DNA from: Oricola indica
GTDB lineage: Bacteria; Pseudomonadota; Alphaproteobacteria; Rhizobiales; Rhizobiaceae
Length of the DNA: 64,000 nucleotides
Assembly: GCF_019966595.1 (NCBI RefSeq)
Contig: NZ_JAINFJ010000002.1
Coordinates: 21,330-85,329 of the forward strand
Direction: 5' to 3'
This document shows, in pieces, positions 26,371-35,285 of the stretch (positions are counted from its first letter, which is position 1; every line of letters begins with the position of its first letter). The notes below the pieces were generated by a model that saw nothing but the letters and a program-made list of their open reading frames with translations, made no database searches and was not told the origin of the DNA. The position numbers and the translations under genes are program-made.

Positions 26371-27899
26371 TTGAACATTTCCGTCAGCTTGAATTTCTGG
26401 GGTTTGTCGGAAGACGACCGCGGCAACGCGTCCACGAAATGGACCCGCTTCGGCACCTTGAAGCCGGCCAGCTGCGAGCGGCAGAAATCCCGGACCTCGT
26501 CCTCGGTCAGAGAGGCATTTTCGGTCGTTTCGACGGCGACGCACAGCATCTCGCCCAGATGATCGTCCGGAATGCCGAAGGCGGCGGCGTCGCGGATGCC
26601 GGGACACCGGATCACGACCTGCTCGACCTCCTGGGCGGCAACATTCTCGCCTCCGGTCTTGACCATGTCCTTGGAGCGGCCGACGAAATAGGCGAATCCG
26701 TCTTCATCGAAACGGAACAAATCGCCAGATTTGAGCCAACCGCCGTCCACAATCGCTTCGCTGGTCGCCGCCTCGTTGTTCCAGTAGCCCTTGAACACGA
26801 CGGGGCCCTTGACCTGGAGCTCCCCGCTGTTGCCGATCGGGTCGAGCACCGCTCCGTCTTCATCGACAAGGCGATAGCGCACATGCCGCCAGCCATATCC
26901 CAGCGTCCCGGCGCGGCCTTCCAGCTCTTCGGTTCGCTGCGACTTGATGGTCGTGACACAGCTTTCCGTCATGCCGTAACCCCAGCCGAACTCCGCATTC
27001 GGGAAACGGGCGCGAATCTTTTCCTGACGCTCCTCGCTGAGAGGACCGGCAGCGGTCGACACGAATGTGGTGCCGGGGAAGGTTTCGCTGAGAAAATACG
27101 GATCCTCCGTCATCTTCACCCACATGGCGGATACCAGAAAGACGTGGCTCGGCTGAAAACTCCTGACCGCGTCAAGCACCGCTTCGGTCGAGAACCTGTC
27201 GACGATGAATAGCGCCCCTCCCGCATGCAGGAGCGGACCGTGCAGGACGCCAAAACCGGAAATATGGAAGAGCGGCGTCACGAGTACGGTCGAATGCGAA
27301 GGCCGCAACTCGCTTTCCATGATGTAGTTGATCGAATTCCAGGCGAGGTTTCCGTGCGTGAGCATGGCGCCCTTGGGACGCGACGTGGTGCCGGACGTGT
27401 AGATCAGCATCGCCACGTCATCCGTGGAAATGCAGCCATACTGCACCTGCTCGTAATCGCGCGCAGCGCGCCATTCAGCGACGGCCTGCGGCGACGGAGT
27501 TGCGCAATAGGAGCGTATCTCCTCGACCCGGGGCGGATTGGCCATACCGGACAGCGCCTCGGCAAGAAGCGGAGCATACTCCTCCCCGCACAACACAAGC
27601 GATGGCGTTGAGTCATCGACGAGGAAACGCAGTTCGTCGGCGGAGTAGCGGGTATTCGCCGGAACCATGATGCAACCGTTCAGCGCAGTCGCATGGAGAA
27701 ACGCGATCGTTTCGATGCAGTTGTCGGCGAGGATGACAACCCGATCACCGAAACCGACGCCGTCTCCGTCAAGCCTGACGGCAATGCCGTAGATGTAGTC
27801 GACGAGTTCGCCGAAATTGAAGCTTCGACTCCGATCGCGAACAGCCAGTTTCCCGGGCCGACGGAGCGCATGCCAATTCAATGTCTGAAAGATATTCAA
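26367..27899 (-). CDS. AMP-forming acyl-CoA synthetase (ligase)
   Basis: A 510-residue acyl-adenylate-forming enzyme. ATP motifs YTSGTTSRPKGAML and GYGMTESC are present; the hinge and A10 Lys region read KTGGENVAAQEVE and PRSSSDKPQKFKL. I take the TTG at 27899 as start: a GGAGGAA site precedes it and the family N-terminus (NIFQTLNWHALRRPGK) follows. An upstream extension to 28112 lacks family similarity and overlaps the operator. It should activate the organic acid imported by the TRAP system. Site 5 is about 100 bp upstream. Confidence 0.88.
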   Translation of the reverse strand: MNIFQTLNWHALRRPGKLAVRDRSRSFNFGELVDYIYGIAVRLDGDGVGFGDRVVILADNCIETIAFLHATALNGCIMVPANTRYSADELRFLVDDSTPSLVLCGEEYAPLLAEALSGMANPPRVEEIRSYCATPSPQAVAEWRAARDYEQVQYGCISTDDVAMLIYTSGTTSRPKGAMLTHGNLAWNSINYIMESELRPSHSTVLVTPLFHISGFGVLHGPLLHAGGALFIVDRFSTEAVLDAVRSFQPSHVFLVSAMWVKMTEDPYFLSETFPGTTFVSTAAGPLSEERQEKIRARFPNAEFGWGYGMTESCVTTIKSQRTEELEGRAGTLGYGWRHVRYRLVDEDGAVLDPIGNSGELQVKGPVVFKGYWNNEAATSEAIVDGGWLKSGDLFRFDEDGFAYFVGRSKDMVKTGGENVAAQEVEQVVIRCPGIRDAAAFGIPDDHLGEMLCVAVETTENASLTEDEVRDFCRSQLAGFKVPKRVHFVDALPRSSSDKPQKFKLTEMFK

Positions 27900-27996
27900 G
27901 CGAAGGTTTCCTCCCAAAACACTCCCGGCCGAAAACGCTACCGCAGCACCGCGCCGGGCCTTGATCGATGATAGAAAACTGTGATTGATATGTAAA

Positions 27997-28016
27997 CAAA
28001 CGTTTGTATTAATTTT
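27997..28016. promoter_or_regulatory. Palindromic operator, site 5
   Basis: Perfect CAAACGTTTG at 27997-28006 (extended to ACAAACGTTTGT) and AATTTT at 28011-28016. It lies between the divergent CoA ligase and sulfurtransferase genes and could control both. Confidence 0.78.
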
Positions 28017-28056
28017 CATCGCTACGAGACAGCGATGGACGCGAGGGAGAGAGACG

Positions 28057-28932
28057 ATGTCGAACACAAACGGGCGCTTGCCCGCCAGAAGCACCGCGTG
28101 GCTCGAGGACAATCTGGCCGACCCCGGCCTGCGGATTTACGACTGCACGGCCTACCTCCGGCCTGACCCGGAGACCGTTTTCCGGGTTGAAAGCGGGCGC
28201 GAGGAATGGGCCCGGGCCCATATCCCTGGCGCGAACCATGTCGATATCGAGAAGGATATTTCCGATGCCGACAACCCGCTGCGCTTCACCATGCCGAAAC
28301 GCGCGGACTTCGCGGCGGCGATGGGGGCGCTGGGCGTCGGCGACGATACCGAGGTCGTGCTCTACAGCGCGACCCATTACATGTGGGCGACGCGCGTCCT
28401 CTGGATGCTGCAGGATATCGGCTTCTCCAACGCCTCCATCCTCGACGGCGGTCTGCCCAAATGGCTCCGGGAGGGTCGCCCCATGACCAGCGAAGCACGG
28501 CCCTACGCACCGGGAAAACTCACTGTCCGACCGGCCGGCACACGCTTCGTGGGCAAGGATGCGGTCCTGTCCGCGATCGGCGGCTCCGGCGCGGCGCTGG
28601 TCAACGCGCTGCCGCCGGGCCAGTTCCGAGGCGATCCGAACGAGACCAATCACGGCCGGCTTGGCCGCATCGCGTCGAGCATCAACATTCCCGCCAATGC
28701 CCTGCTCGATCCGGAGGAAGGGATCCTGCGACAGATCGACGAAATCGCCGACATGGCGGCCGGCGCGGGACTTTCGCGGGACCAGCCCGTCATCTGCTAT
28801 TGCGGCGGCGGCGTGTCGGCGACCTGCGTCGCGATTGCGCTTCAGGCGTGCGGATACGACGACGTCAGCGTCTATGACGGATCGATGAACGAATGGGTGC
28901 AGGATCCGGATCTTCCGATGGAAATCGGCTGA
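28057..28932 (+). CDS. Tandem-rhodanese sulfurtransferase (paralogue B)
   Basis: A 291-residue two-domain rhodanese. The N-terminal loop (LYSATHYMW) has no Cys; C249 lies in CYCGGGVSA. The ATG at 28057 follows a GAGGGAGAGA stretch. It is a close paralogue of the protein at 23869, so the island carries two near-identical sulfurtransferases plus the four-domain one, an unusual dose of sulfur-transfer capacity. Confidence 0.88.
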   Translation: MSNTNGRLPARSTAWLEDNLADPGLRIYDCTAYLRPDPETVFRVESGREEWARAHIPGANHVDIEKDISDADNPLRFTMPKRADFAAAMGALGVGDDTEVVLYSATHYMWATRVLWMLQDIGFSNASILDGGLPKWLREGRPMTSEARPYAPGKLTVRPAGTRFVGKDAVLSAIGGSGAALVNALPPGQFRGDPNETNHGRLGRIASSINIPANALLDPEEGILRQIDEIADMAAGAGLSRDQPVICYCGGGVSATCVAIALQACGYDDVSVYDGSMNEWVQDPDLPMEIG

Positions 28933-28939
28933 CATGACA

Positions 28940-28965
28940 ATGCCGGCGGCTCGCGCCGCCGGCAT
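28940..28965. terminator. Bidirectional hairpin terminator
   Basis: Perfect 11-bp stem ATGCCGGCGGC / GCCGCCGGCAT with a 4-base loop, between the convergent sulfurtransferase and TRAP permease genes. A GAAAA follows on the plus strand; there is no strong T-run. Confidence 0.68.
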
Positions 28966-29003
28966 CGAAAAGGCTGACATGGTTTGTGTCGGCCCCGAGG
29001 AAT

Positions 29004-30938
29004 TCAGGCCTCGGCAGCCGGTTTCTGCGTCTCGGCGCGCGCACGGCCGAACCACGCCGCGGCAAAGCCGGCCACGGCGGCGGCACCGCCGACCGAATCC
29101 GTGAACACACCGGGGCTCAGCAGCATGCCGCCCGCCAACAGGAAGAGCGCGCGCGGCACCATGCCGATCGGACCGACACGATAGGCCCAGCCCTCCATCG
29201 CCTGCGAGATCAGCACGATGCTGATGCATGCCGTGACCACGGCCGCGACACAGTCGATGAACTCTCCATGCAGGATCAGTTCGGGATTGAGCGCGAACAT
29301 GAACGGCAGCACGAACAGAATCGCGCCGATCCGCATGCTCTTGAAGCCCACCGGCATGGTTTTGGTGCCCGCCACGCTCCCTGCAGCCATCGCACCGAGT
29401 GCGACGGGCGGCGTGATGAAAGACAGCATGCCCCAGTAGAGGATGAACAGATGCACGGCCATCGGGTCCAGCCCCTGCTGGACCAGTGCGCTCGGCAGGA
29501 TCGTCGCCAGCAGCAGATAACATGCGGTGATCGTCATCCCCATGCCGAGAATGAAGCTGGTGATCGCGCCAAAACCGAGCAGCAGAAGCGTGTTGTTGCC
29601 ACCGAAAAGGATCAGCTCGCGCGAAAAGGCCGCGCCGACGCCGGTGAAGGTCAACGCCCCGATCACCATGCCGATGCCGGCCAGGATGGCGAAGATATTG
29701 ACGATGGTCCGGATGCTCTCCCGGACCAGCTTCAACAGGTCAAGCAGACCGATCTGGCGGCGCAAGAGCGACACGCCAACGACGAAAACCGTCGCATAAT
29801 AGGGAGCATAGGTTTCCAGGCGCATGCCGATCAGAAGGTAGGTCAGCAGAACGAGCCCCCCGAGATGATGCCAGCCGCGTCCCAGCACCTCCCACACACT
29901 CGGCAGGTCCTCCATCGCGGGAACCGTCAGCTTCTTGCGCGCGGCGAACATGTCCACCTGCAATACCAGGGCAAGGTAGAACAGGATCGAGGGCACCAGC
30001 GCGGCGATCGCGACTTCGACATAGGACACCCGCAGGAAGTCCGCCATGATGAAGGCGACCGCGCCCATGACAGGCGGCATGAGCGTACCGCCCGTCGAGG
30101 CGCAAGCCTCGACAGCGGCGGCATAGGTCGCCGGATAACCCGCCTTGCGCATCGCGGGGATCGTCAACCGCCCGGTTGTCACGATGTTGGAAAGCACACT
30201 TCCGCTCAGCGAGCCGAACAGCGCGCTGGACATGATCGCCACCTTGGCGGTGCCGCCGCGCGTGCGCCCGAGCAGAGCCATGGCGATGTCCATGAAGAAA
30301 CGCCCGCCGCCGGTGACGATCAGGGACGCGCCGAAAATCAGGAACCCCATGAGGACGGTCATGACAACCCTGATCGGCTGGCCGAGAATGCTTTCCGCGC
30401 CAAGAGCGTGCTCGCGCAGCACCGTGCCGACATCCAGTCGCGGCGCCCAAAGAAAGCCCGGCATGAGGTGCGCGATGATCGGATAGGCCCCGAAGATCGC
30501 GCAAACCACAAGAATGACCGTGCCGCCGACGCGGCGCACAGCCTCGAGCGCGAGCAGGCACAACAGGCCGCTCGCCACCGTCGCCGCAACTGGCGAGCGA
30601 TAGACCCAGCCAAGATTGACGATGTTCTCGCCATTCAGCGCCAGGTAGCCGCAGGTCGCGGCACAGCAGACAAAAAGCAGCCAGTCATACCAGGGAACGG
30701 CACCGCTGGCCGTTTTTCTCGCCGGGTAGAGAAGGAAGGTGATCGACAGGAACAGGACCATCTCAAGATAGAGAAAAACGTTCTCCACCAGGACGATGCC
30801 CATTATCCGGAGCCCAAGAATGTGATTGAGCGCGACCAGTATCCCGGCCGCACCCATGAATAGCGCGATCATGTCCGGGAAACGCCGAAGATTTCGCTCC
30901 TGCGCCTCGAAAGTGAATTCTGCTGATTCCAATTTCAC
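29004..30938 (-). CDS. TRAP transporter fused permease, TAXI type
   Basis: A 644-residue, strongly hydrophobic protein with the small (DctQ-like) and large (DctM-like) subunits fused. DctM-type signatures include GSLSGSVLSNIVTTG, ASTGGTLMPPVMGAVAF and SFITPPVALGAMAA. It works with the binding protein at 31120-32307. Substrates of TAXI systems are poorly known, often dicarboxylates or other organic acids. The gene follows the binding-protein gene across a hairpin. Confidence 0.9.
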   Translation of the reverse strand: MKLESAEFTFEAQERNLRRFPDMIALFMGAAGILVALNHILGLRIMGIVLVENVFLYLEMVLFLSITFLLYPARKTASGAVPWYDWLLFVCCAATCGYLALNGENIVNLGWVYRSPVAATVASGLLCLLALEAVRRVGGTVILVVCAIFGAYPIIAHLMPGFLWAPRLDVGTVLREHALGAESILGQPIRVVMTVLMGFLIFGASLIVTGGGRFFMDIAMALLGRTRGGTAKVAIMSSALFGSLSGSVLSNIVTTGRLTIPAMRKAGYPATYAAAVEACASTGGTLMPPVMGAVAFIMADFLRVSYVEVAIAALVPSILFYLALVLQVDMFAARKKLTVPAMEDLPSVWEVLGRGWHHLGGLVLLTYLLIGMRLETYAPYYATVFVVGVSLLRRQIGLLDLLKLVRESIRTIVNIFAILAGIGMVIGALTFTGVGAAFSRELILFGGNNTLLLLGFGAITSFILGMGMTITACYLLLATILPSALVQQGLDPMAVHLFILYWGMLSFITPPVALGAMAAGSVAGTKTMPVGFKSMRIGAILFVLPFMFALNPELILHGEFIDCVAAVVTACISIVLISQAMEGWAYRVGPIGMVPRALFLLAGGMLLSPGVFTDSVGGAAAVAGFAAAWFGRARAETQKPAAEA

Positions 30939-31073
30939 AATCCTGTGCGTTACGGACTCCGGCTGGCATGCTTACCTGCCCGGAGCACAGTGGCCACGCG
31001 ATAAAGCCCGCCCGGGCTCATGCCAAGCTGACGCAGGGTTGGCCGGTCGCGGCGGATTTCGAAGGTTGAAGTC

Positions 31074-31104
31074 GCGACCCGCCGTCTTTCCGACGGCGGG
31101 TCGC
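31074..31104 (-). terminator. Intra-operon hairpin downstream of the TAXI binding-protein gene
   Basis: Perfect 13-bp stem (GCGACCCGCCGTC / GACGGCGGGTCGC) with a 5-base loop. There is no clear T-run in the transcribed direction, so partial attenuation or 3'-end protection that favours binding-protein mRNA over permease mRNA is likelier than full termination. Confidence 0.65.
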
Positions 31105-31119
31105 CAGCCGGTCTTGGGA

Positions 31120-32307
31120 CTAGCTCGTACGATATTCTTCCCAGAATTCGGCCCAGGCTTCGTCATCACTGCCCGTATAGCCGGCAGCCTTTTTCTCTTC
31201 GAGCCAGGGACCAAAAGCCTCCGTCGCCGCATTCCACTTCGCCTTGGCTTTCGCGAGGCGATCGAGGCGCTTTTCCTGCCAGGCGCGGTCTTCGTCCGTC
31301 CAGACACCTTTCTCCTCGAGATAGCGCACCGCGCCTTCGTGGAAGGGAACGTCCGCCGGAGAATGACCTGCCTTGGAGATATGAAGGTTGCCTATGTCGG
31401 GATGCGCATTCTTGTAGATGTCGTAGGATTCATCGAGCGCCTTGATGAAGGCGTATACCTCGTCAGCGTCACGCGAGTCGTAACAGGCGACCTGCGGATA
31501 CTTCCAACCCATGATGTCGACCGGATTCTCTTTCGACATCGCCTCGCCATTCGTGTCGTGACGCGGCGTGATCGCCGGCATGATCGCCTGCAGGCGCGCC
31601 CAGCCTTCCTTGTCGTCCGGCGGGAACTCGACCCAGCGCAGGCCACGCGACGAAAGCTCGACTTCCTTCATGGCAGGAGAGTTGGTCGTGTAGGTGACGA
31701 CGTCGATTTGGTTGTTGATCAACCCCTCCTTGGAGCCGACCGACGAATTGCTGAGCCAGACAACCTCGACATCGTCGCGCGTCAGACCCGCGAAGGCGAG
31801 ATAGGCATCCGTCTTCACATTCACCGACGGGCTACCCTTCACATAGCCGACGCGCTTGCCCTTCAGGTCCTTGGGATAGAAGATATTCGCGTCTTTCGCG
31901 CTGGCCAGCGCCAAGGCTTTCGGCGGCGCGAGCACCATGCGCAGATCCTGCGGCCCGCCCCAGTCGCGCGTGCCGAACTCAAAGGCGGCTTCCGACGCAA
32001 AGAACAGCTCGTTGGCCGCGAAGGTGTAATCGGCCCCGCCGAGTTTCAGCGGCAGGACAAGAGCCACGCCATTGGCCGCGGGAGAAATCCTGACCCGTGA
32101 TGACGTGGTCTTCTGCAGCGCATCCGCCACCGCGGTGGCGATGATATTGCCGGACCCGGTGCCGTGGCACTTGAAGATGAGTGTATCGGCCATGCCCGTC
32201 GCCGCCCTGGCGACATGCGGTGCAAAAACCGCTCCGGCGACGCCGGCGCCGCCGAGCTTGAGTACGCTGCGGCGTGATACGCCGGCGCTGCCCTTTGAAT
32301 CGCGCAT
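31120..32307 (-). CDS. TAXI-family TRAP transporter substrate-binding protein
   Basis: A 395-residue periplasmic protein with a twin-arginine signal (SRRSVLKLGGAGVAG, cleavage near ARA-ATG). The mature part has the TAXI pattern GSGNIIATAVADAL, YPKDLKGKRVGYVKGSPS and YEVYAFIKAL-like segments. A GGGAGGAA site precedes the ATG. Site 6 of the shared operator lies about 80 bp upstream, placing substrate uptake under the same control as the catabolic genes. Confidence 0.9.
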   Translation of the reverse strand: MRDSKGSAGVSRRSVLKLGGAGVAGAVFAPHVARAATGMADTLIFKCHGTGSGNIIATAVADALQKTTSSRVRISPAANGVALVLPLKLGGADYTFAANELFFASEAAFEFGTRDWGGPQDLRMVLAPPKALALASAKDANIFYPKDLKGKRVGYVKGSPSVNVKTDAYLAFAGLTRDDVEVVWLSNSSVGSKEGLINNQIDVVTYTTNSPAMKEVELSSRGLRWVEFPPDDKEGWARLQAIMPAITPRHDTNGEAMSKENPVDIMGWKYPQVACYDSRDADEVYAFIKALDESYDIYKNAHPDIGNLHISKAGHSPADVPFHEGAVRYLEEKGVWTDEDRAWQEKRLDRLAKAKAKWNAATEAFGPWLEEKKAAGYTGSDDEAWAEFWEEYRTS

Positions 32308-32387
32308 AGATTCCTCCCAAAAATGTTCGTTTGTCGAGCGTGATCCTCTTCACGCAGCTGAACGTTAACGGAGCCCCATTTGTGTGT

Positions 32388-32407
32388 CAAACGTTTGTTT
32401 GAATTTT
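32388..32407. promoter_or_regulatory. Palindromic operator, site 6
   Basis: Perfect CAAACGTTTG at 32388-32397 with AATTTT at 32402-32407, the same 14-base offset as the other four complete sites. Upstream of the TAXI binding-protein gene. Confidence 0.76.
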
Positions 32408-32516
32408 CAAACTCTCCGACCCGCCGCATGCTCAAAATCCCCTCGTGCCGAACCTCCTGTCGGATGGCGCCAGATCGTGCGCCCCTCCCCCGATTAAGTG
32501 GTTTCGGTCTTCCGAT

Positions 32517-32861
32517 ATGGCGATGTACGAAACCTCACAACTGTCGGCCAAGTATGGCCCGAGCTTCGATCGCAATGCGTGGACGAATGGCGGAAAGACC
32601 CACATGGACGGGTTGCGCGGGCGTGGGCGGCCGGTTCGCATCGAGAGCGTCGGCGGAACCGTTCTCCTCGTCCGCGCCGACCTGCACCGCGACGGACTGA
32701 TCTTCCCTCCATATCGCTACGGGCTGGAGAGCCCCGTCATTCGAGACGTTCACCCGGTCTGGGGAAAAGGTGAAATCGAGACCGAGGGGCTTGCGGCCAT
32801 GGCACATGACATGGGCGTGCAGTGCTGGGGACTGCCGGACCTTCAGGTCGTGCACGCCTGA
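32517..32861 (+). CDS. Hypothetical protein, 114 residues
   Basis: I do not recognise this protein. The frame has the third-position GC bias of real genes and runs from an ATG at 32517 (alternative ATG at 32523) to a TGA at 32861. No transmembrane segment or signal is visible. The sequence includes FDRNAW, GGTVLLVRADLHRDG and WGKGEIETEGL. It converges on the GNAT gene with a 25-bp gap. The frame stays open upstream to 32445, so a longer form is possible. It could be the end of a once larger protein. Confidence 0.5.
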   Translation: MAMYETSQLSAKYGPSFDRNAWTNGGKTHMDGLRGRGRPVRIESVGGTVLLVRADLHRDGLIFPPYRYGLESPVIRDVHPVWGKGEIETEGLAAMAHDMGVQCWGLPDLQVVHA

Positions 32862-32886
32862 CAATTCGGTGTCGTCTTGTGCCGGA

Positions 32887-33747
32887 TCAGCCCAGTTCGA
32901 ATGTCGTGATGCCGAAAATCCGGTCGAGCGGGAGGTGCGGATCGGGGCCCCGATACATGCGGGCTGTTTCGAACACTGGCGCAAGGCCGGCGCGCACGGC
33001 CATCGCGACCGCGGCCGCGTTGTCTTCCGGCGTGTCCAGCGAGACTTCCGCCTGCCGCGGCATCGTTTCCACGAGCATGGCGAACAAGGCCTCCGCGATT
33101 TCGGGTCTGTCGGCGAAAAGCGAGCCGATCTTGTAGCCCGTCCGGCATGTGCGGATCGTCCCGTACCCGACCATCCGGCCGTCATCGATGGCGACGAGGC
33201 TTTGGCGCTGCGTGCCGTCCGCCGGCAAGACCCAGTCGGTCACGAAGGCGTCCCGGCCGGCGGGGAAATGCGCCCGGTCATAGGCGGCAAGCGCCGAAAG
33301 ATCGTCCACACGGACCGGCCTGATTTCGCAGCCCGGCGAGCCGGCGGACATACGCTTCGGCACGCCGGTGTGGCGGATGTTGCGCCCCGCCAAGACGAAA
33401 CCGCTCCTGCGATAATTGTCCTGCTGCGCAACCACCCCGTCCAGCCCGATGACGCGGTCGCCCAGATGCGCCATGCCCGCATTCCAGGTCGTCATGCCGG
33501 CACCCAGCCCGCGATGGCCGGGCCGGACGATATAGAAACCGAGGAACCCGAATTCCGCGCCGTAGCGCACGACGGATATCGACGAAACCGGCTCGCCGCC
33601 GGCAAAGCCCATCAGGAACCCTTCAGGGTCGGCGGCATGGAAGGCTGCAAGATCGTCGAGACCGGGATTCCAGCCTTCCTGCGCCGCCCATTCGACCGCG
33701 ACCGCGAACTCGTCGAGGCTGGCAGGCCGAATATCGAGGCCCTTCAT
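32887..33747 (-). CDS. GNAT-family N-acetyltransferase, tandem-domain
   Basis: A 286-residue protein with two GNAT-like halves. The first has the acetyl-CoA binding motif FYIVRPGHRGLGAGM; the second is weaker (FAMLVETMPRQAEVSLDTPEDNAAAVAMAVRAG). The ATG overlaps the racemase stop (ATGA). Last gene of the ABC-racemase unit. It may acetylate the amino compound imported by this system, which is inference. Confidence 0.82.
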   Translation of the reverse strand: MKGLDIRPASLDEFAVAVEWAAQEGWNPGLDDLAAFHAADPEGFLMGFAGGEPVSSISVVRYGAEFGFLGFYIVRPGHRGLGAGMTTWNAGMAHLGDRVIGLDGVVAQQDNYRRSGFVLAGRNIRHTGVPKRMSAGSPGCEIRPVRVDDLSALAAYDRAHFPAGRDAFVTDWVLPADGTQRQSLVAIDDGRMVGYGTIRTCRTGYKIGSLFADRPEIAEALFAMLVETMPRQAEVSLDTPEDNAAAVAMAVRAGLAPVFETARMYRGPDPHLPLDRIFGITTFELG

Positions 33748-34445
33748 GCCACGCGGTCTCCGCGATCGGGACCGGCCCAGCGGTCGGCATTGGCCGCGCG
33801 CAACGCTTCCGCGAAGGCGACCGCGGCCGCCACGCCGTCGATGACAGGCAGCCGGAAGCGGTCGGAGAGTGTCTTTGCGAGATCGGCCATGCCCGCGCAT
33901 CCAAGCACGATCGCATCGGGATTGTCATCCGCGACGGCCCGCGCGATTTCCGCGGCGATGATATCGCGGGAATCATCCTTCGCCGTTTCAAGTTCCAGCA
34001 CGGGCACTTCGGACGCGCGCACCTTTCGGCAGCGCGACGCGAACCCATAGGCTTCCAGATTGGCTTCGAGCACGGGCACGGATACGCCGAGCGTGGTCAC
34101 GACCGAAAAGCTCTCTCCGACCAGCATCGCCGCGTGAAACGCCGCCTCCCCGATCCCGATCACGGGAATCGGCGACCGGCGTTTCAGGGCCATCAGGCCC
34201 GTATCGTCGAAACAGGCGATCACGCAGGCGTCGTAGCCCCCCTTTTCGATGACTTCCGCATCGAAAAGCCGGAACAGGCCCGGCAAGGCGGCCGCGCCAT
34301 CCTCGGCACCCTGAATGGCGGGTGGCGTGTCGGCCGGATTGATTGCCGTGATCCGTGTTTCGCCCCGTGCGGCGTCTTGCGCCGCCTTCCCGATCGACCG
34401 CGTCATTGCCGCGGTCGAATTGGGATTGATGACGAGAATGTGCAT
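33744..34445 (-). CDS. Aspartate/glutamate/hydantoin racemase family protein
   Basis: A 233-residue member of the Asp/Glu racemase superfamily, closest in pattern to hydantoin/allantoin racemases: ILVINPNSTAAMT at the start, and two catalytic cysteines in IACFDDTGL and LGCAGMADL. The ATG overlaps the permease TGA by one base. With an ABC transporter upstream and an acetyltransferase downstream, it suggests import and racemisation of a hydantoin- or ureide-like compound. Confidence 0.85.
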   Translation of the reverse strand: MHILVINPNSTAAMTRSIGKAAQDAARGETRITAINPADTPPAIQGAEDGAAALPGLFRLFDAEVIEKGGYDACVIACFDDTGLMALKRRSPIPVIGIGEAAFHAAMLVGESFSVVTTLGVSVPVLEANLEAYGFASRCRKVRASEVPVLELETAKDDSRDIIAAEIARAVADDNPDAIVLGCAGMADLAKTLSDRFRLPVIDGVAAAVAFAEALRAANADRWAGPDRGDRVA

Positions 34446-35284
34446 CAAACCATGCCCTTGCCCGCATCCGAGCCCTGGCGCGCCCGCCGGCGATTCATGA
34501 TCACCACCGTGACAAGGAACACGGCGATGATAACGAGGGAGAATGCCGTGGTCAGCGTGCCGAGCGCAAAGATGACCGGCGTGGTGACATTCGTGGTCAT
34601 GCCGTAGATTTCGAGCGGCAGCGTGTTGTAGCTGCCCGCCGTCAGCAGGGTCCGCGCGAACTCGTCATAGGAGAGCGTGAAGCCGAAAAGCGCCACGCCG
34701 ATCAGCATCGGCGCAATGATCGGCAGGACGACATGCCAGATGGTCTGCCATGCGGTTGCGCCCTGATCGCGCGCCGCTTCCTCGTAGGATTTGTCGAAGC
34801 GATTGAAGACCGCGAACATGATCAGGAGCCCGAAGGGAAGTGTCCAGGTCAGTTGCGAACCGTAGCCCGATGTCGACCAGTGAATGTCGAGGCCGGACTG
34901 CGAGAAGATCAGGCCGACACCGAGCGAGATCAGGATCGAAGGAATCACCAGCGAGGTGATGATCAGGTAGAAGATGATGCCCGAGCCGGGAAATCGCTTG
35001 CGGAAGGCGAGACCGCCCATCACGGAGACGACGACGGTGGTCACCATGACCATCAGGCCGAGCACGAAGGACCGCGCGAAAGAGCCCCAGATATCCCCGA
35101 CCGCCTGCTGCTGGAAGAGTTCGTGGAACCAGTGCAAAGACACGCCCCGCATCGGGAAGGTCAGACCGCCCTGCGGACCCTGGAAGGACAGGATCGCGAT
35201 CGTGACCGTCGGGCCGTAAAGGAAGATCAGGAAAGCGCCGAAGACAGCGGCCATGACGTAGAAGGAGCGAGGCCTTTTTTCCAT
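34445..35284 (-). CDS. ABC transporter permease (PotC class)
   Basis: A 279-residue inner-membrane protein with about six membrane segments and the EAA loop (YEEAARDQGATAWQTIWHVVLPI). It belongs to the polyamine/iron-type permease family and is the second permease of this transporter, following the PotB-class gene with a 1-bp gap. Confidence 0.88.
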   Translation of the reverse strand: MEKRPRSFYVMAAVFGAFLIFLYGPTVTIAILSFQGPQGGLTFPMRGVSLHWFHELFQQQAVGDIWGSFARSFVLGLMVMVTTVVVSVMGGLAFRKRFPGSGIIFYLIITSLVIPSILISLGVGLIFSQSGLDIHWSTSGYGSQLTWTLPFGLLIMFAVFNRFDKSYEEAARDQGATAWQTIWHVVLPIIAPMLIGVALFGFTLSYDEFARTLLTAGSYNTLPLEIYGMTTNVTTPVIFALGTLTTAFSLVIIAVFLVTVVIMNRRRARQGSDAGKGMV

Positions 35285-35285
35285 C

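Noticed and set aside
27899-28112. N-terminal extension of the CoA ligase to 28112
   Set aside because: The extension has no family similarity, overlaps the palindromic operator and the divergent gene, while a TTG with a good GGAGGAA site marks the family start.
28009-29523. A 504-codon minus frame across the second sulfurtransferase and the end of the TRAP permease gene
   Set aside because: It crosses a terminator hairpin and two genes with strong domain evidence in other frames.
28986-30863. A 625-codon plus-strand open frame opposite the TRAP permease
   Set aside because: The minus strand encodes a well-marked TRAP permease; the plus frame is Arg/His/Asp-rich, as expected for the complement of a membrane-protein gene.
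19399-32407. LacI-family control of the CAAACGTTTG sites
   Set aside because: The core is compatible with LacI/PurR operators, but the only regulator in the island is a TetR with PsrA-like features. Kept only as an alternative.
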